Assembly: GCA_963169045.1 (NCBI GenBank)
Contig: CAUJDF010000070.1
Location: forward strand, 234,179 to 298,178
Direction: 5' to 3'
DNA from: Myxococcota bacterium
Lineage (GTDB): Bacteria; Myxococcota_A; Bradymonadia; UBA7976; UBA1532
Length of the DNA: 64,000 nucleotides
How positions within the stretch are numbered: the stretch's first letter is position 1; every line of letters starts with the position of its first letter. The translations under genes were made by a program, and so were the position numbers. This document shows, one piece after another, positions 16,802-25,231 of the stretch. The notes beneath the pieces are model-generated. The model was not told where the DNA came from, ran no database searches, and worked only from the letters and a program-made list of their open reading frames with translations.

Positions 16802-17083
16802 CCCACCCCACGCCGCGGCGCGCCGGTGACGCGTGCGCTGGCGTCGTGCGCGCCGGCGCCGCTTGCCGCGCGCGGATCCCGCGTGGAAACGTCGCCCCCA
16901 TACGCACGCATCCGACGCTCCTCTGCCTGTCCCTCCCCCTCGCCGGATGCGGCGTCCGCCTGCTTTGAATTGCCTGTGCGCAGGGGGGCAGCAACGCGTC
17001 CGGTCCGATCAGGACGATGGCATCGGCCGCCGAGGCCTCGCGAAGGCGGGACGAGAACCTCCCGGCCGTCGCGAGCGCCAGGT
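16802..17083. other. Non-coding gap before the mgtE remnant
   Basis: About 280 bases with no supportable gene, repeat or RNA. The matching part of the mgtE remnant begins abruptly at 17084, so this stretch ends at a recombination breakpoint. Confidence 0.5.
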
Positions 17084-17773
17084 GTCTGCAGGTACGGGCG
17101 CTCGAGCGCCTCCATGCCGCCGTACTTCTGCTGGTCCTCGGTGGCCTCCTCGTCGACGACGTCGACGATGTCGTCGATCGTGACGATGCCGCGCATCCGG
17201 TCCTCGGCGTCGACCACGGGCAGCGCCAGCAGGTCGTGCTCCGCGACGAGGCGCGCCACCGTCTCCTGGTCGGTCTGCTCGTGCACGACGACCAGGGCCG
17301 AGCACGTGCTGGGCCGGATCGAGCACGTAGACGTAGTCGATCGTCTCGAGCGCGTTGCGGGCCTGCCGGCGCAGATAGGCGATCGCCTCGTCCACCGTCA
17401 TCTCGGGGCGCACCCGGGCGAAGCGCGGGCTCATCAGGCCGCCGGCGTCATCCTCGGCGCAGGCGAGCAGGACGCGGACCTCGAGGCGCGTCCGCTCGTC
17501 GAGCAGGGCGAGCAGGGCCTCGCGCTGGTCCGGGGGCGCCTCCTGGACGACGTCCGCCAGGTCGTCGGGCGCGAGCAGGCGCAGCCACACGCCGCGCGTC
17601 GCGCATCCCGCTGACGATCCGCGCCTGGTCGAGCGGCGCCAGCGTGGCGAAGAACGCGCCGGCGGCCGCCGCCGTCAGGTGGCGGAACGCGTCGACGCGC
17701 TCCGCCGGCGCGAGCGCGGGCCAAGCGTCGCGAACCTCCCCGATGGGGACGCGCGCCCGCGGTGCGGGGTTCT
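17084..17773 (-). pseudogene. Decayed partial copy of mgtE
   Basis: Nearly base-for-base the same as 3338-4143 of the intact mgtE, including synonymous sites. The break is sharp at 17084, just before the membrane domain, so only the N-terminal and CBS domains and the upstream region are present. Three deletions are visible. About 75 bp of the first CBS domain is missing at the point matching roughly 3551-3625. A 5-bp loss near 17590 shifts the frame. About 40 bp matching roughly 4060-4100 is missing, which removes the ATG; short 'TCGCG' repeats flank it in the intact copy. No functional transporter can be made. The right end of the duplicated segment runs into the stop codon of the next gene. 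Confidence 0.9.
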
Positions 17774-19127
17774 ACAGGCGGAAGATCAGGGCAGAGAGGA
17801 TGGCCTTCATCTCGGGGCCGGCCTGGTCGTGGTTGTGGAAGCTCGTGTAGGCGACGCGGCCGCCGCCCGGCGCCGGCTGGAAGAGCACCATCAGCGGCTG
17901 TCCGGCCTGGGGGGTGCCGGGCGCGCCCTCCACGAGGACCTCGACGCCGGCCTGGACGCCACGCATCCGGACCCACCCCCCGAGCGGAAACGCGACCGGC
18001 ATCTCGTCGTGCTCGAGGTACGCGCGCAGGTTCTCGTCCGGGACGACCGCCGTCGTGTGCTGCGCCTCGCCGTGGCCCCGGACGGTCAGGCCGCCGCCGC
18101 ACGAGGCCGGCGCCTCGTTCGGCTGCCCGCAGCAGCCGGGACACTCGCGCGACGCCCGCGCGCCCTCGACGCACGCGGCGTCGCAGTCGACGCCGCAGAC
18201 GCAGCAGGCCGGCTCCTCGTGCGCCGCCCGCGCCTCGTACTCGAAGTCGATGAACCCGGGCCACACGAGGCCGACGAAGTCCGCCGAGAGATCGGACACG
18301 TACACCGACCCGCCCTCGGCGACGAAGCGCCGCAGGTTGTCGACGATGCGCTGCGTCTCCGGGTTCGTCGCGCGCAGGTCGATGCCGGTGGCGCAGTTGA
18401 CGAACACCACGTTGTGGGCGCGCAACGCGTCCCAGTCCTGCAGCAGGGCGCGTCCGGAGCGGTTGTTGGCGCTCTCGCCGCAGAACAGCTCGAACCGGAA
18501 GCCGAGATCGGTGATGAGGCTCTGGATCTGGTCGAAGTCGCCGCTCAGCACGGCGAGGCTCGCCGCGTCCGACTCGAGGCACTTCTTGCGGCTGTTCTCG
18601 AGCGGGATGTCGGCGCCGTCGAAGATCTCGACCAGGTACGAGGCGAGGAAGTTGCCGGCGCGCACCGTGACCTCGGCGGGCCCGGGGGCGAGGCCCTCGA
18701 GCTTGAAGCCGCCGTCGCGCCCGGAGACGGCGCGGACGGTCGTCGGATCGCCGTAGCAGTCGCGCGTCGCGGCGACGACCTCGGCGCCGATGATCGGCCG
18801 CCGCCGGTCGAACGCCGGCGCGCCGCCGTCCGCGTCGGGGACGCCGCCGTCGCCGTCGGGGCCGGGTGCGCACACGACGCCCGAGACGGAGCCGCGCGGG
18901 CAGACACCGCCGTCGACGAGGAACGCCGCGTCGGCCTGCGTCCCGGCGGCGTCGGCGCGGATGACGGTGCCGTCGGGCAGCGCGCCGGCGTCGACGAAGT
19001 CCGGGCGTCCCCGGCCGGCGTCGGCCTCGGGCGGCGCGGAAGCCGGCGGCGCGTCGCAGCCGGCCACCAGCAGCGCGAGGAGTGCCCGTCTCATCGCCCG
19101 TCTCAACCGCACCGCCGGCGGCGCCAT
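17772..19127 (-). CDS. Lipoprotein with regulatory-like and ThuA/GATase-like domains
   Basis: A 451-residue lipoprotein. The ATG at 19127 lies five bases after the adenosine deaminase stop, suggesting coupling; ATG 19094 is an alternative closer to the signal ('ALLALLVAGC'). An Asp/Ala linker leads to a carboxypeptidase-regulatory-like beta domain (about 110-170, 'GAEVVAATRDCYGDPTTVRAVSGRDGGF' region, 'GLAPGPAEVTVRAG'). A Rossmann-like ThuA/GATase-type region follows (about 190-280, 'HNVVFVNCATGIDL', 'LRRFVAEGGSVYVSDLSADF'). A Cys-rich insert ('CCVCGVDCDAAC', 'CPGCC') and a closing 'VAYTSFHNHDQAG' complete it; that end motif is typical of ThuA-like folds that lack catalysis. The stop codon sits exactly where the duplicated mgtE segment begins, so the last residues may be new. 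Function unknown. Confidence 0.75.
   Translation of the reverse strand: MAPPAVRLRRAMRRALLALLVAGCDAPPASAPPEADAGRGRPDFVDAGALPDGTVIRADAAGTQADAAFLVDGGVCPRGSVSGVVCAPGPDGDGGVPDADGGAPAFDRRRPIIGAEVVAATRDCYGDPTTVRAVSGRDGGFKLEGLAPGPAEVTVRAGNFLASYLVEIFDGADIPLENSRKKCLESDAASLAVLSGDFDQIQSLITDLGFRFELFCGESANNRSGRALLQDWDALRAHNVVFVNCATGIDLRATNPETQRIVDNLRRFVAEGGSVYVSDLSADFVGLVWPGFIDFEYEARAAHEEPACCVCGVDCDAACVEGARASRECPGCCGQPNEAPASCGGGLTVRGHGEAQHTTAVVPDENLRAYLEHDEMPVAFPLGGWVRMRGVQAGVEVLVEGAPGTPQAGQPLMVLFQPAPGGGRVAYTSFHNHDQAGPEMKAILSALIFRL
18423..18487 (-). repeat. 65-bp exact duplicate, copy 2
   Basis: Identical to 6032-6096. Here it lies in frame inside an intact lipoprotein, so this copy is probably the donor and the one at 6 kb the recipient. 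Confidence 0.9.
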
Positions 19128-19131
19128 TCCG

Positions 19132-20379
19132 TCAGGCGGCGCCGCCCTCGGTCACCGTCCCGAAGTACTTCTTCTCGATCTGCTCGTAGTAATCGATCAC
19201 CTGCCGCACGTAGCCGCGCTTGCGCAGGTACGTGCCGGGGAAGAACGAGCGCTTGAAGCCGTAGACGAGGATCGACTTGAGGTCGTGGCGGTCGAGCCCG
19301 AGGTGCTCGATGGCGAGCTGCAGCTCCTTCGTCACCGTTGTGTTCGAGACGGTGCGGTTGTCGGTGCAGATCGTCGTCGAGAGCCGCTGCGCCCGCATCT
19401 TCTTGAACGGGTGCTGCTCGAGCGACTCCATGTGCGGGTTCGTCTGCAGGTTGCTCGTCAGGCAGACCTCGAGCGTGACGCGGCGGTCGGCGATGTACTC
19501 GCCGAGCTTCGCCACGTAGGCCTCCTTGTCCTCGATGTTCGAGTCCTTCGAGATGGCGCCGGGATCGAGCAGGTAGGTGCCGTGCCCGATGCGGTCGGCG
19601 TGCAGGTCGGTGATCGCCTGGAAGATGCTCTCCGGGCCGTACGCCTCGCCGGCGTGCACCGTCTTCTTGAGGAAGTTCTTGTGCGCGTACTGGAAGGCGC
19701 GGTCGTGGTCGCCGGCGGGATAACCGGCCTCTTCACCGGCGAGGTCGAAGCCGACCACCGGCAGGTCGTACTCGTCGCGGGCGATGACCGCGGCGCGCAC
19801 CATCTCGAGGGAGGCCAGCTGGAAGACCTCCTTGGGCGGCGTGTAGCGGTGCGAGCGCAGAAGGTCCGAGAAGTACTCGGAGAACCCCTCGCGGAACATG
19901 CGCATCGCGCACACGATGATGCCGTACTCGAAAGGCGGCTCGCGGCCCTCGCGCACCTCGACGCGCCCGTTGTACTCGTCGCGGGCGCGCTTGAGGCCGC
20001 GGTTGACGGCCTTGAGCACCATCACCGCGTTCATGTGCGGGTGGACGTGGAGCTGCGGGGCGAAGCGCACCTCGAGGTAGCGCACCCCCTCGAGCTGGTT
20101 GTCGATGGCGAGCTCGTAGGAGCACCGCTCGAGCGACATCTCGCTCTGTAGGACGGCGCCCGTGTACATGAAGCCGGTGAGGTACTCGGAGAGGCTCTTG
20201 TATCGGTCCTTGAAGACCAGCTCGCGCAGCCCGCTCTCGGTATAGCTGGGCAGCTCGACGTGATACTCTCGCGCGAGGTCGATCAAGGTCGGGATGCGGA
20301 TCGACCCGTCCAGATGCACGTGCAGATCGGTCTTGGGCAGCTCGCGGATGAAAGCCTCGGGGATCTTTTCGGTCGGCAC
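19132..20379 (-). CDS. Adenosine deaminase family protein
   Basis: A 415-residue metal-dependent deaminase of the amidohydrolase fold. It has the Zn-binding 'DLHVHLDG' (HxH) near residue 18, 'HAGE' with the catalytic Glu, 'RIGHGTYL', 'LEVCLTSN' and 'CTDNRTVS'. Adenosine deaminases turn adenosine into inosine for purine salvage. In the classic enzyme the last motif is 'TDDP'; here the second Asp is Asn, so substrate or rate may differ (AMP-deaminase-like or other aminohydrolase). The GTG at 20379 is chosen for its GGGAGGAG site seven bases upstream. Its stop is five bases from the next lipoprotein start. The isochorismatase-like gene is divergent, 59 bases away, so the promoters overlap. Confidence 0.85.
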   Translation of the reverse strand: MPTEKIPEAFIRELPKTDLHVHLDGSIRIPTLIDLAREYHVELPSYTESGLRELVFKDRYKSLSEYLTGFMYTGAVLQSEMSLERCSYELAIDNQLEGVRYLEVRFAPQLHVHPHMNAVMVLKAVNRGLKRARDEYNGRVEVREGREPPFEYGIIVCAMRMFREGFSEYFSDLLRSHRYTPPKEVFQLASLEMVRAAVIARDEYDLPVVGFDLAGEEAGYPAGDHDRAFQYAHKNFLKKTVHAGEAYGPESIFQAITDLHADRIGHGTYLLDPGAISKDSNIEDKEAYVAKLGEYIADRRVTLEVCLTSNLQTNPHMESLEQHPFKKMRAQRLSTTICTDNRTVSNTTVTKELQLAIEHLGLDRHDLKSILVYGFKRSFFPGTYLRKRGYVRQVIDYYEQIEKKYFGTVTEGGAA

Positions 20380-20438
20380 GGGTCTCTCCTCCCCAATGCG
20401 AATGAATGGGCGATGATAGCCCAAAGCGGAGAAACCTC

Positions 20439-20990
20439 ATGAATCTGGAGCTCTCCCCCGCCGAGACCGCCCTCGTCGTCGTCGACTTTCAGGAGCGGCT
20501 GTGCGACGCGATGCCGCGGGAGGTGCTCGAGCGGCATGCGCGCAACGTCACGCACCTGCTGACGCTCGCCGCGCGGCTCGACGTGGCCGTCGTCGCGACC
20601 GAGCAGTACCCCAAGGGCCTCGGCCCCACGATCGAGCCCGTGCGCGCGCTGCTCCCCAACGCGCCGCTCGAGAAGATCGAGTTCAGCGCGATGCGCAACG
20701 CCGGCGCCGCCGCCGCCCTGCGCGAGAGCGGCCGAAAGACCGCCGTGCTCGTCGGCATGGAGACCCACGTCTGCGTCTTCCAGACGGCGCGCGACCTGCT
20801 CGCCGCCGGCTGGCACGTCCACGTCCCCGCCGACGCCGTGGTGAGCCGCGCCAAGGCCAACTGGCGCGTCGGCCTCGATCTCATGCGCTCCGCCGGCGCC
20901 GTCGTCACCTCGACCGAGGCCGCGCTCTTCGACCTGCTCAAAGAGGCGAAGGGCGACGCGTTCAAAGAGGTCAGCAAGCGCATCCGCTGA
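20439..20990 (+). CDS. Isochorismatase-like cysteine hydrolase
   Basis: A 183-residue cytoplasmic hydrolase of the isochorismatase/nicotinamidase superfamily. The catalytic triad is in place: Asp16 in 'LVVVDFQE', Lys in 'LEKIEFSAM', and Cys in 'VGMETHVCVFQTA'. The length fits the single-domain family whose members act on amides or vinyl ethers; the substrate cannot be read from sequence. GGAG lies eight bases before the ATG. It is divergent from the adenosine deaminase. Confidence 0.85.
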   Translation: MNLELSPAETALVVVDFQERLCDAMPREVLERHARNVTHLLTLAARLDVAVVATEQYPKGLGPTIEPVRALLPNAPLEKIEFSAMRNAGAAAALRESGRKTAVLVGMETHVCVFQTARDLLAAGWHVHVPADAVVSRAKANWRVGLDLMRSAGAVVTSTEAALFDLLKEAKGDAFKEVSKRIR

Positions 20991-21008
20991 CCGCGCGGTG
21001 CCGCGGGC

Positions 21009-21305
21009 TCAGCGCTTGACGCGGTCGGGCGCGGGCGCGCGCTCGGGGCGCGGGCGCGGCGGCGGGCGGTCGTCGGGGGGCGCGACCTCGCGCGCGGGGA
21101 TGGTCGTGCACTTGCCGGCGCGGCACTCGATGCCGCCTCCGTCCGGCAGCGTACAGGTGTAGCTGCAGGCGCCGGTGTCGGGGCACGTCTCCTTCATCGT
21201 GCCGCCGAGCGCCTTGCAGGCGGCTTCGGCGTCCTCCTTCGTGACGGGCTTCGCCGAGGCGAAGGTCGGGACGAGCAGCAGCGACAGCAGCCAGAGACGC
21301 GACAT
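21009..21305 (-). CDS. Small exported Cys-containing protein
   Basis: A 98-residue protein. GGAGG is well placed before ATG 21305, and the signal peptide ends 'VPTFASA' before 'KPVTKEDAE'. The mature part has six Cys ('ACKALGG', 'ETCPDTGACSYTC', 'IECRAGKCT') likely paired in the periplasm, then a basic Pro/Arg tail. No family recognised. A divergent hypothetical gene starts 108 bases away. Confidence 0.7.
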   Translation of the reverse strand: MSRLWLLSLLLVPTFASAKPVTKEDAEAACKALGGTMKETCPDTGACSYTCTLPDGGGIECRAGKCTTIPAREVAPPDDRPPPRPRPERAPAPDRVKR

Positions 21306-21413
21306 GCGAGGCCTCCTGCGGATGTGGCCGGAAGGTAGCACGGCCCGCGGCCCGCGAATCGGCGACTTGCCGGCGCCGCGGCGGCGTCGCACGATGCCCG
21401 CGGGAGGTGTCCG

Positions 21414-21833
21414 ATGGCCGAAGAGCCGAAGTTCTCGCTGGTCGACCTCATCCTCGAGGCGCGCCGGCAGCAGCCGAACGCGCCGGAGATCGAGCCCGAG
21501 CCGCAGGCTGGCCGCAGACCTGCGGCGGACGGCCTGCCCGAGAGGGCGGCGAAGGAGCCCGAGATCGAGACGACGCCGCGCCGCTGGGCGATGGACCCCG
21601 ACGTCCGCGGCGACATGCTCGGCCTGAAGGAGGGCGGCCGCTTCGAGATGTCCGACTGCGGTGAGGACCTCGACGGCGTGTGGCGCGTCGTCCGCCTCAA
21701 CCTCGCCCACCCGTCGCCGCTCGAGCGCTTCCTCTTCGCGGAGCGCGAGGCCGGCGGCCCGCCTTTCATCAAGATGAGCGAGGACGCCGTGCGCGAAGAG
21801 CTGCACGACGGCCGGCTGCGCCTGCTGCCCTGA
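21414..21833 (+). CDS. Hypothetical cytoplasmic protein
   Basis: A 139-residue protein with GGGAGG before ATG 21414 and no signal. An N-terminal helix ('SLVDLILEARRQQ') is followed by a charged linker, with 'EPEIE'-like motifs on both sides of 'GRRPAADGLPER'. A compact C-terminal domain ('GGRFEMSDCGEDLDGVWRVVRLNL', then 'RFLFAEREAGGPPFIKM') completes it. The linker DNA contains a CCGCAG/CTGCGG hairpin similar to intergenic ones in this window and may be an in-frame insertion. Function not recognised. Confidence 0.6.
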   Translation: MAEEPKFSLVDLILEARRQQPNAPEIEPEPQAGRRPAADGLPERAAKEPEIETTPRRWAMDPDVRGDMLGLKEGGRFEMSDCGEDLDGVWRVVRLNLAHPSPLERFLFAEREAGGPPFIKMSEDAVREELHDGRLRLLP

Positions 21834-21887
21834 CGAGCTCGAGGTCCAGGCTCCAGTGGGTCGGTCTCGAAGTTCGCTGTCAGACCA

Positions 21888-23273
21888 TCAGGGGCAGGCG
21901 TCGCCGCCATAGCGCGCGACCTGCAGGGTGCGCGCGCCGGCGTCGCTGACGTTGCGCACGAGCCAGACGGCGCCGTCGCGCGCCGCCAGGGCGACCGCGT
22001 TGACGTCGCCCGCGCCGCTGAGCGCGACCTCGTTCATCCAGGCGCCGTTCCGCGCGAGGCGGCGGTAACGGACGATCGGGCCGCCGCCCGCGCCCGCCAC
22101 CCACAGCGACTCGCCGTTGTCGGCGGCCTCCAGGGAGGCCACGTCCCAGTCCTCGGCGCGCGGCGCCTCGATCTCGGCGCCGTCCGCCGCGAGCAGCGCC
22201 GTGCGCAGGCGCGGCTGCGCCGGCGAGCGCCACACGAGCCGCCAGCCGTCGCCCTCGGCGAAGCCCGCCACGTCCGGCGCGTCGTTCACCGTCCAGACCG
22301 GGTCGTGCACCCGCTCCCCCAACCCGGTCACGTCGATGCCGCGGTACAAGGCGAGCGCGTTGTTCGCCGCGATCTCGACGAGCGCCGGGACGCGCCCCTC
22401 GCCGGTGAGCAGCCGCGCGCGGCCGAACATCAGCCGCGTGAGCACGGTGCGCGGCGCCGACCGCTCGTCGAGCGGCACGACCTGGACGTCGACGCGGCCG
22501 CTGTTGGGGAACCGCACGAGCGCGAACGGCACGCCGTTGACGACCGGGAGCCAGGCGCGGTCGTGCGCCGGCTGGTGGTCGGTCCCGAGGCCGTGGAACG
22601 ACACCGCGCCGCCCGCCGCGGGCATGAAGTAGAAGCCGGGGCGCGTGCCGTCGGAGCGCCACCATGCGAACGTGCAGCCGGCCTCGGTGCAGGCGAAGGC
22701 CGGGCGGTCGCCGGGCGCGTCGGCGTCGACGGCGACCGGGGTCGCCGTGCCGTCGGGGGCGACTCGCCAGAGCCGCGGAGGCGTGCCGGCGGCGCCCACG
22801 TAGAGCGCGCCGTCGGGCCCGACGGCGGCCGCGGGCGGCTGGGCGCCCTCCACCTCGAGCGGTGGACCGACGTCGTTCAGGAACAGGCGCGGCGTGACCT
22901 CGAACGGCTCCTCGCAGGTCGTCGCGCCGCCGACGCACGCCGCGACGCCACACTCGCTGCACGCCGCGCCTTCGAGGCCCTCGTCGACCTCGCCGTCGCA
23001 GTCCTGGTCGGCGCCGTCGCACGTCTCGACGCCGAGCGCGCGGCACTCGCAGCCGTTCGCGGCCACGCCATCGGGATCGGCGAAGCCGGGGTCGCACGTC
23101 TCGACGACGCACTGCCGGTCGGCGCAGGTGGCGACCGCGTTGGGGAGGACGCACGCCTCGCCGCAGTCGAGCAGACCGCCGCCGCCGCCGCCGCCGCTGG
23201 AATCCGGGGAGCCGCCTCCGTCGTCGCAACCGGCGACGAGGAGGATGAGGAGGGCGAGCGCGACCCGCTTCAC
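21888..23273 (-). CDS. MopE-like metal-motif lipoprotein with propeller domain
   Basis: A 461-residue lipoprotein. GTG 23273 overlaps the stop of the upstream peptide as GTGA, which fixes this start over the GTG at 23312. The signal ends 'LLILLVAGC', then a Gly/Ser linker. A Cys-rich part contains 'CDGADQDCDGEVDEG' (putative metal-binding motif as in MopE) at about 85-100, then 'CSECGVAACVGG'. The remaining 340 residues are propeller-like ('VGPDGALYVGAAG', 'LWRVAPDGTATPV', 'LWVAGAGGGPIVRYRRL', 'VWLVRNVSDAG'). It is probably anchored at the outer membrane facing out. Function unknown. Confidence 0.75.
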   Translation of the reverse strand: MKRVALALLILLVAGCDDGGGSPDSSGGGGGGGLLDCGEACVLPNAVATCADRQCVVETCDPGFADPDGVAANGCECRALGVETCDGADQDCDGEVDEGLEGAACSECGVAACVGGATTCEEPFEVTPRLFLNDVGPPLEVEGAQPPAAAVGPDGALYVGAAGTPPRLWRVAPDGTATPVAVDADAPGDRPAFACTEAGCTFAWWRSDGTRPGFYFMPAAGGAVSFHGLGTDHQPAHDRAWLPVVNGVPFALVRFPNSGRVDVQVVPLDERSAPRTVLTRLMFGRARLLTGEGRVPALVEIAANNALALYRGIDVTGLGERVHDPVWTVNDAPDVAGFAEGDGWRLVWRSPAQPRLRTALLAADGAEIEAPRAEDWDVASLEAADNGESLWVAGAGGGPIVRYRRLARNGAWMNEVALSGAGDVNAVALAARDGAVWLVRNVSDAGARTLQVARYGGDACP

Positions 23274-23377
23274 CGGTCGCGGCGAGGCATCACGCGAAGG
23301 ACGAGCTGACACGCCCCGGCGGTGAGGCCGAGGCCGAGGAGCATGCTCACGGAAAACGCAAGGATGACGGGCATCAT
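23270..23377 (-). CDS. 35-residue single-span membrane peptide
   Basis: ATG ATG at 23377/23374 opens a 35-residue peptide made of one hydrophobic helix ('VILAFSVSMLLGLGLTAGA') with a small-residue face (GLGLTAGA), then 'CQLVLRVMPRRDR', a positive-inside tail. Its TGA overlaps the GTG of the following lipoprotein (GTGA), a sign of coupled translation. A GAGGG lies upstream, though 12 bases away. It may be a leader that couples translation or a genuine small membrane protein; the hydrophobic pattern favours the latter. Confidence 0.5.
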   Translation of the reverse strand: MMPVILAFSVSMLLGLGLTAGACQLVLRVMPRRDR

Positions 23378-23486
23378 CGGCGGTCCGTTCCCTCGTTCTG
23401 CTGAGGACGCGCCGAAGCTAAACGGCTCCGCGCGGGGTGTCAATCGGTGGTATTGAATCCACGTCATCGCGAACCCGGGAGGCCGC

Positions 23487-24380
23487 ATGTTCGAGGGCAT
23501 CTACACGGCGCTGATCACCCCCTTCTCCGACGGCGAGCTCGACCTGGACGCCTTCGCGAGGCTCGTCGAGCGCCAGATCGCGGCCGGCGTCGACGGCGTC
23601 GTCATCGCCGGCACCACCGGCGAGTCGGCCACGCTCTCCGAAGACGAGCGCGTCGCGCTCTTCGCCGAGGCGGTGCGCGTGGCGAACAAGCGCTGCCGGG
23701 TCGTCGCCGGCACCGGCACGAACGACACCGCGCGCAGCGTCGCCCTGACGCGCGAGGCGGCGCGCCTCGGCTGCGACGGCGCCCTCGTGGTCACGCCCTA
23801 CTACAACAAGCCCACGCAGGAGGGCCTGTACCACCACTTCCGGACGATCGCCGAGGCCGCCCCGACGCTCCCGCAGATCCTGTACAACGTGCCGAGCCGC
23901 ACCGCCGTGAGCCTCGCCGTCGAGACGATCGACCGGCTCGCCGACGTGCCCGGCATCGCCGCCCTCAAAGAGGCGACCGCCGACCTCGCCTTCGGCGCCG
24001 AGGTCGTCGCGCGCTGCGGCGACCGCCTCGCGGTGCTCTCCGGCGACGACGCGACCGCGTTCCCGCTGTGGGCGGTCGGGGGCCGCGGCGTGATCGCGGT
24101 GACGAGCAACCTCGTGCCCGAGCGGTTCGTGGCCCTGTGGAGGGCGTTCGCCGCCGGCGACTGGATCGAGGCGCGCCGCCAGCACCTGGCGCTTCTGCCC
24201 CTGTTCAAGGGCATGTTCCTCGAGACGAACCCGGTGCCGGTGAAGACGGCGACGGCGTGGGCGGCGGGCGGCTTCTCGCCGGAGCTGCGGCTGCCGCTCA
24301 CGCCGCTCCTCGTCGAGAACGCCGCGAAGCTGCGCAAGCTCTGCGCGGGGCTCGAGATCCCGCTCGCCGTGCCCGAGTGA
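23487..24380 (+). CDS. dapA: 4-hydroxy-tetrahydrodipicolinate synthase
   Basis: First committed step of lysine and diaminopimelate synthesis: condenses pyruvate with aspartate semialdehyde in the cytoplasm. 297 residues, the usual size. The catalytic set is at canonical positions: Thr43-Thr44 in 'GTTGES', Tyr133 in 'ILYNVPSRT' and the Schiff-base Lys161 in 'IAALKEAT'. GGGAGG precedes ATG 23487. It overlaps dapB by GTGA, so the two are made together. Confidence 0.97.
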   Translation: MFEGIYTALITPFSDGELDLDAFARLVERQIAAGVDGVVIAGTTGESATLSEDERVALFAEAVRVANKRCRVVAGTGTNDTARSVALTREAARLGCDGALVVTPYYNKPTQEGLYHHFRTIAEAAPTLPQILYNVPSRTAVSLAVETIDRLADVPGIAALKEATADLAFGAEVVARCGDRLAVLSGDDATAFPLWAVGGRGVIAVTSNLVPERFVALWRAFAAGDWIEARRQHLALLPLFKGMFLETNPVPVKTATAWAAGGFSPELRLPLTPLLVENAAKLRKLCAGLEIPLAVPE

Positions 24381-25120
24381 TCGCCGCGCCCGTCCGGGTG
24401 GGTGTCTTCGGCGGCGGGGGGCGCATGGGGCGCGCCGTCGCCGAGGCGATCGAGGCCGATCCCGGGCTGACGCTCGCGGCGCTCGTCGGCCGCCAGACGC
24501 CGACCGACGTCCACTTCGGCGACTGCGACGTGGTCGTCGACTTCTCGGTGGCCGCCGCGACGCCGAACCTCGTCGCGCGCCTCGGGCCGGGCCACGCGGC
24601 GCTCGTCAGCGGGGTCACCGGGCGCACGCCGGCCCAGGAGGCCCTGCTGGCCGACCGCGCCGCCGTCGCGCCGGTGCTGATCGCCGCCAACTTCAGCATC
24701 GGCGTGGCGGTGCTGCGCCGCCTCGTCCGCGAGGCGGTGACCGCGCTCGGCGCCGGCTGGGACGTCGAGATCCTCGAGGTCCACCACCGGCGCAAGGCCG
24801 ACGCGCCGAGCGGCACGGCGCTGCTCCTCGGCCACGAGGCGGCCCGCGCGCGCGGCCTGCCCTGGCCGGACGCCCTCAAGGACGCGCGCCGGGGCGTCAC
24901 CGGCCCGCGCAGCGAGGGCGAGATCGGCGTGGGCGCCCTGCGCGGCGGCGACGTCGTCGGCGAGCACACGGTGATGCTTCTCGGCGAGGCCGAGCGCCTC
25001 GAGCTCGTGCACCGCGCCGGCGACCGCCGCATCTTCGCGCTCGGCGCCGTCCGCGCCGCGCGCTGGATCGCCGGCCGCCCGCCGGGACGCTATTCCCTCG
25101 ACGACGTGCTCGGCCCCTGA
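24377..25120 (+). CDS. dapB: 4-hydroxy-tetrahydrodipicolinate reductase
   Basis: NAD(P)H-dependent second enzyme of the dap pathway, acting on the product of DapA. 247 residues, slightly short for the family. It has the Rossmann 'GGGGRMG' near residue 12 and the active-site signature 'VHHRRKADAPSGTAL'. The GTG start overlaps the dapA stop (GTGA). The C-terminal 'RFxxGAxxAA' equivalent is 'IFALGAVRAARW'. Confidence 0.95.
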   Translation: MIAAPVRVGVFGGGGRMGRAVAEAIEADPGLTLAALVGRQTPTDVHFGDCDVVVDFSVAAATPNLVARLGPGHAALVSGVTGRTPAQEALLADRAAVAPVLIAANFSIGVAVLRRLVREAVTALGAGWDVEILEVHHRRKADAPSGTALLLGHEAARARGLPWPDALKDARRGVTGPRSEGEIGVGALRGGDVVGEHTVMLLGEAERLELVHRAGDRRIFALGAVRAARWIAGRPPGRYSLDDVLGP

Positions 25121-25169
25121 CGGGCGGGCGACGCGCGCCCTTGCCTCGCGCCGCCCCGCGTCCTTCGAT

Positions 25170-25198
25170 TTGAGTCGCCCTGGCGACAACGCTAGGCT
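25170..25198 (+). promoter_or_regulatory. Possible sigma-70-type promoter
   Basis: TTGAGT and TAGGCT are 17 bases apart, 34 bases before the GTG at 25232. This is a reasonable match in otherwise very GC-rich DNA and would drive the small gene and the glycosyltransferase. Confidence 0.35.
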
Positions 25199-25231
25199 GA
25201 CTTCAGGCTGAGGGGGCATCAGGAGGGAGAA

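Noticed and set aside
17084..17773. A functional short CBS-domain protein from the mgtE copy
   Set aside because: A 5-bp frameshift and loss of the start region break the frame, and the similarity extends into untranslated bases.
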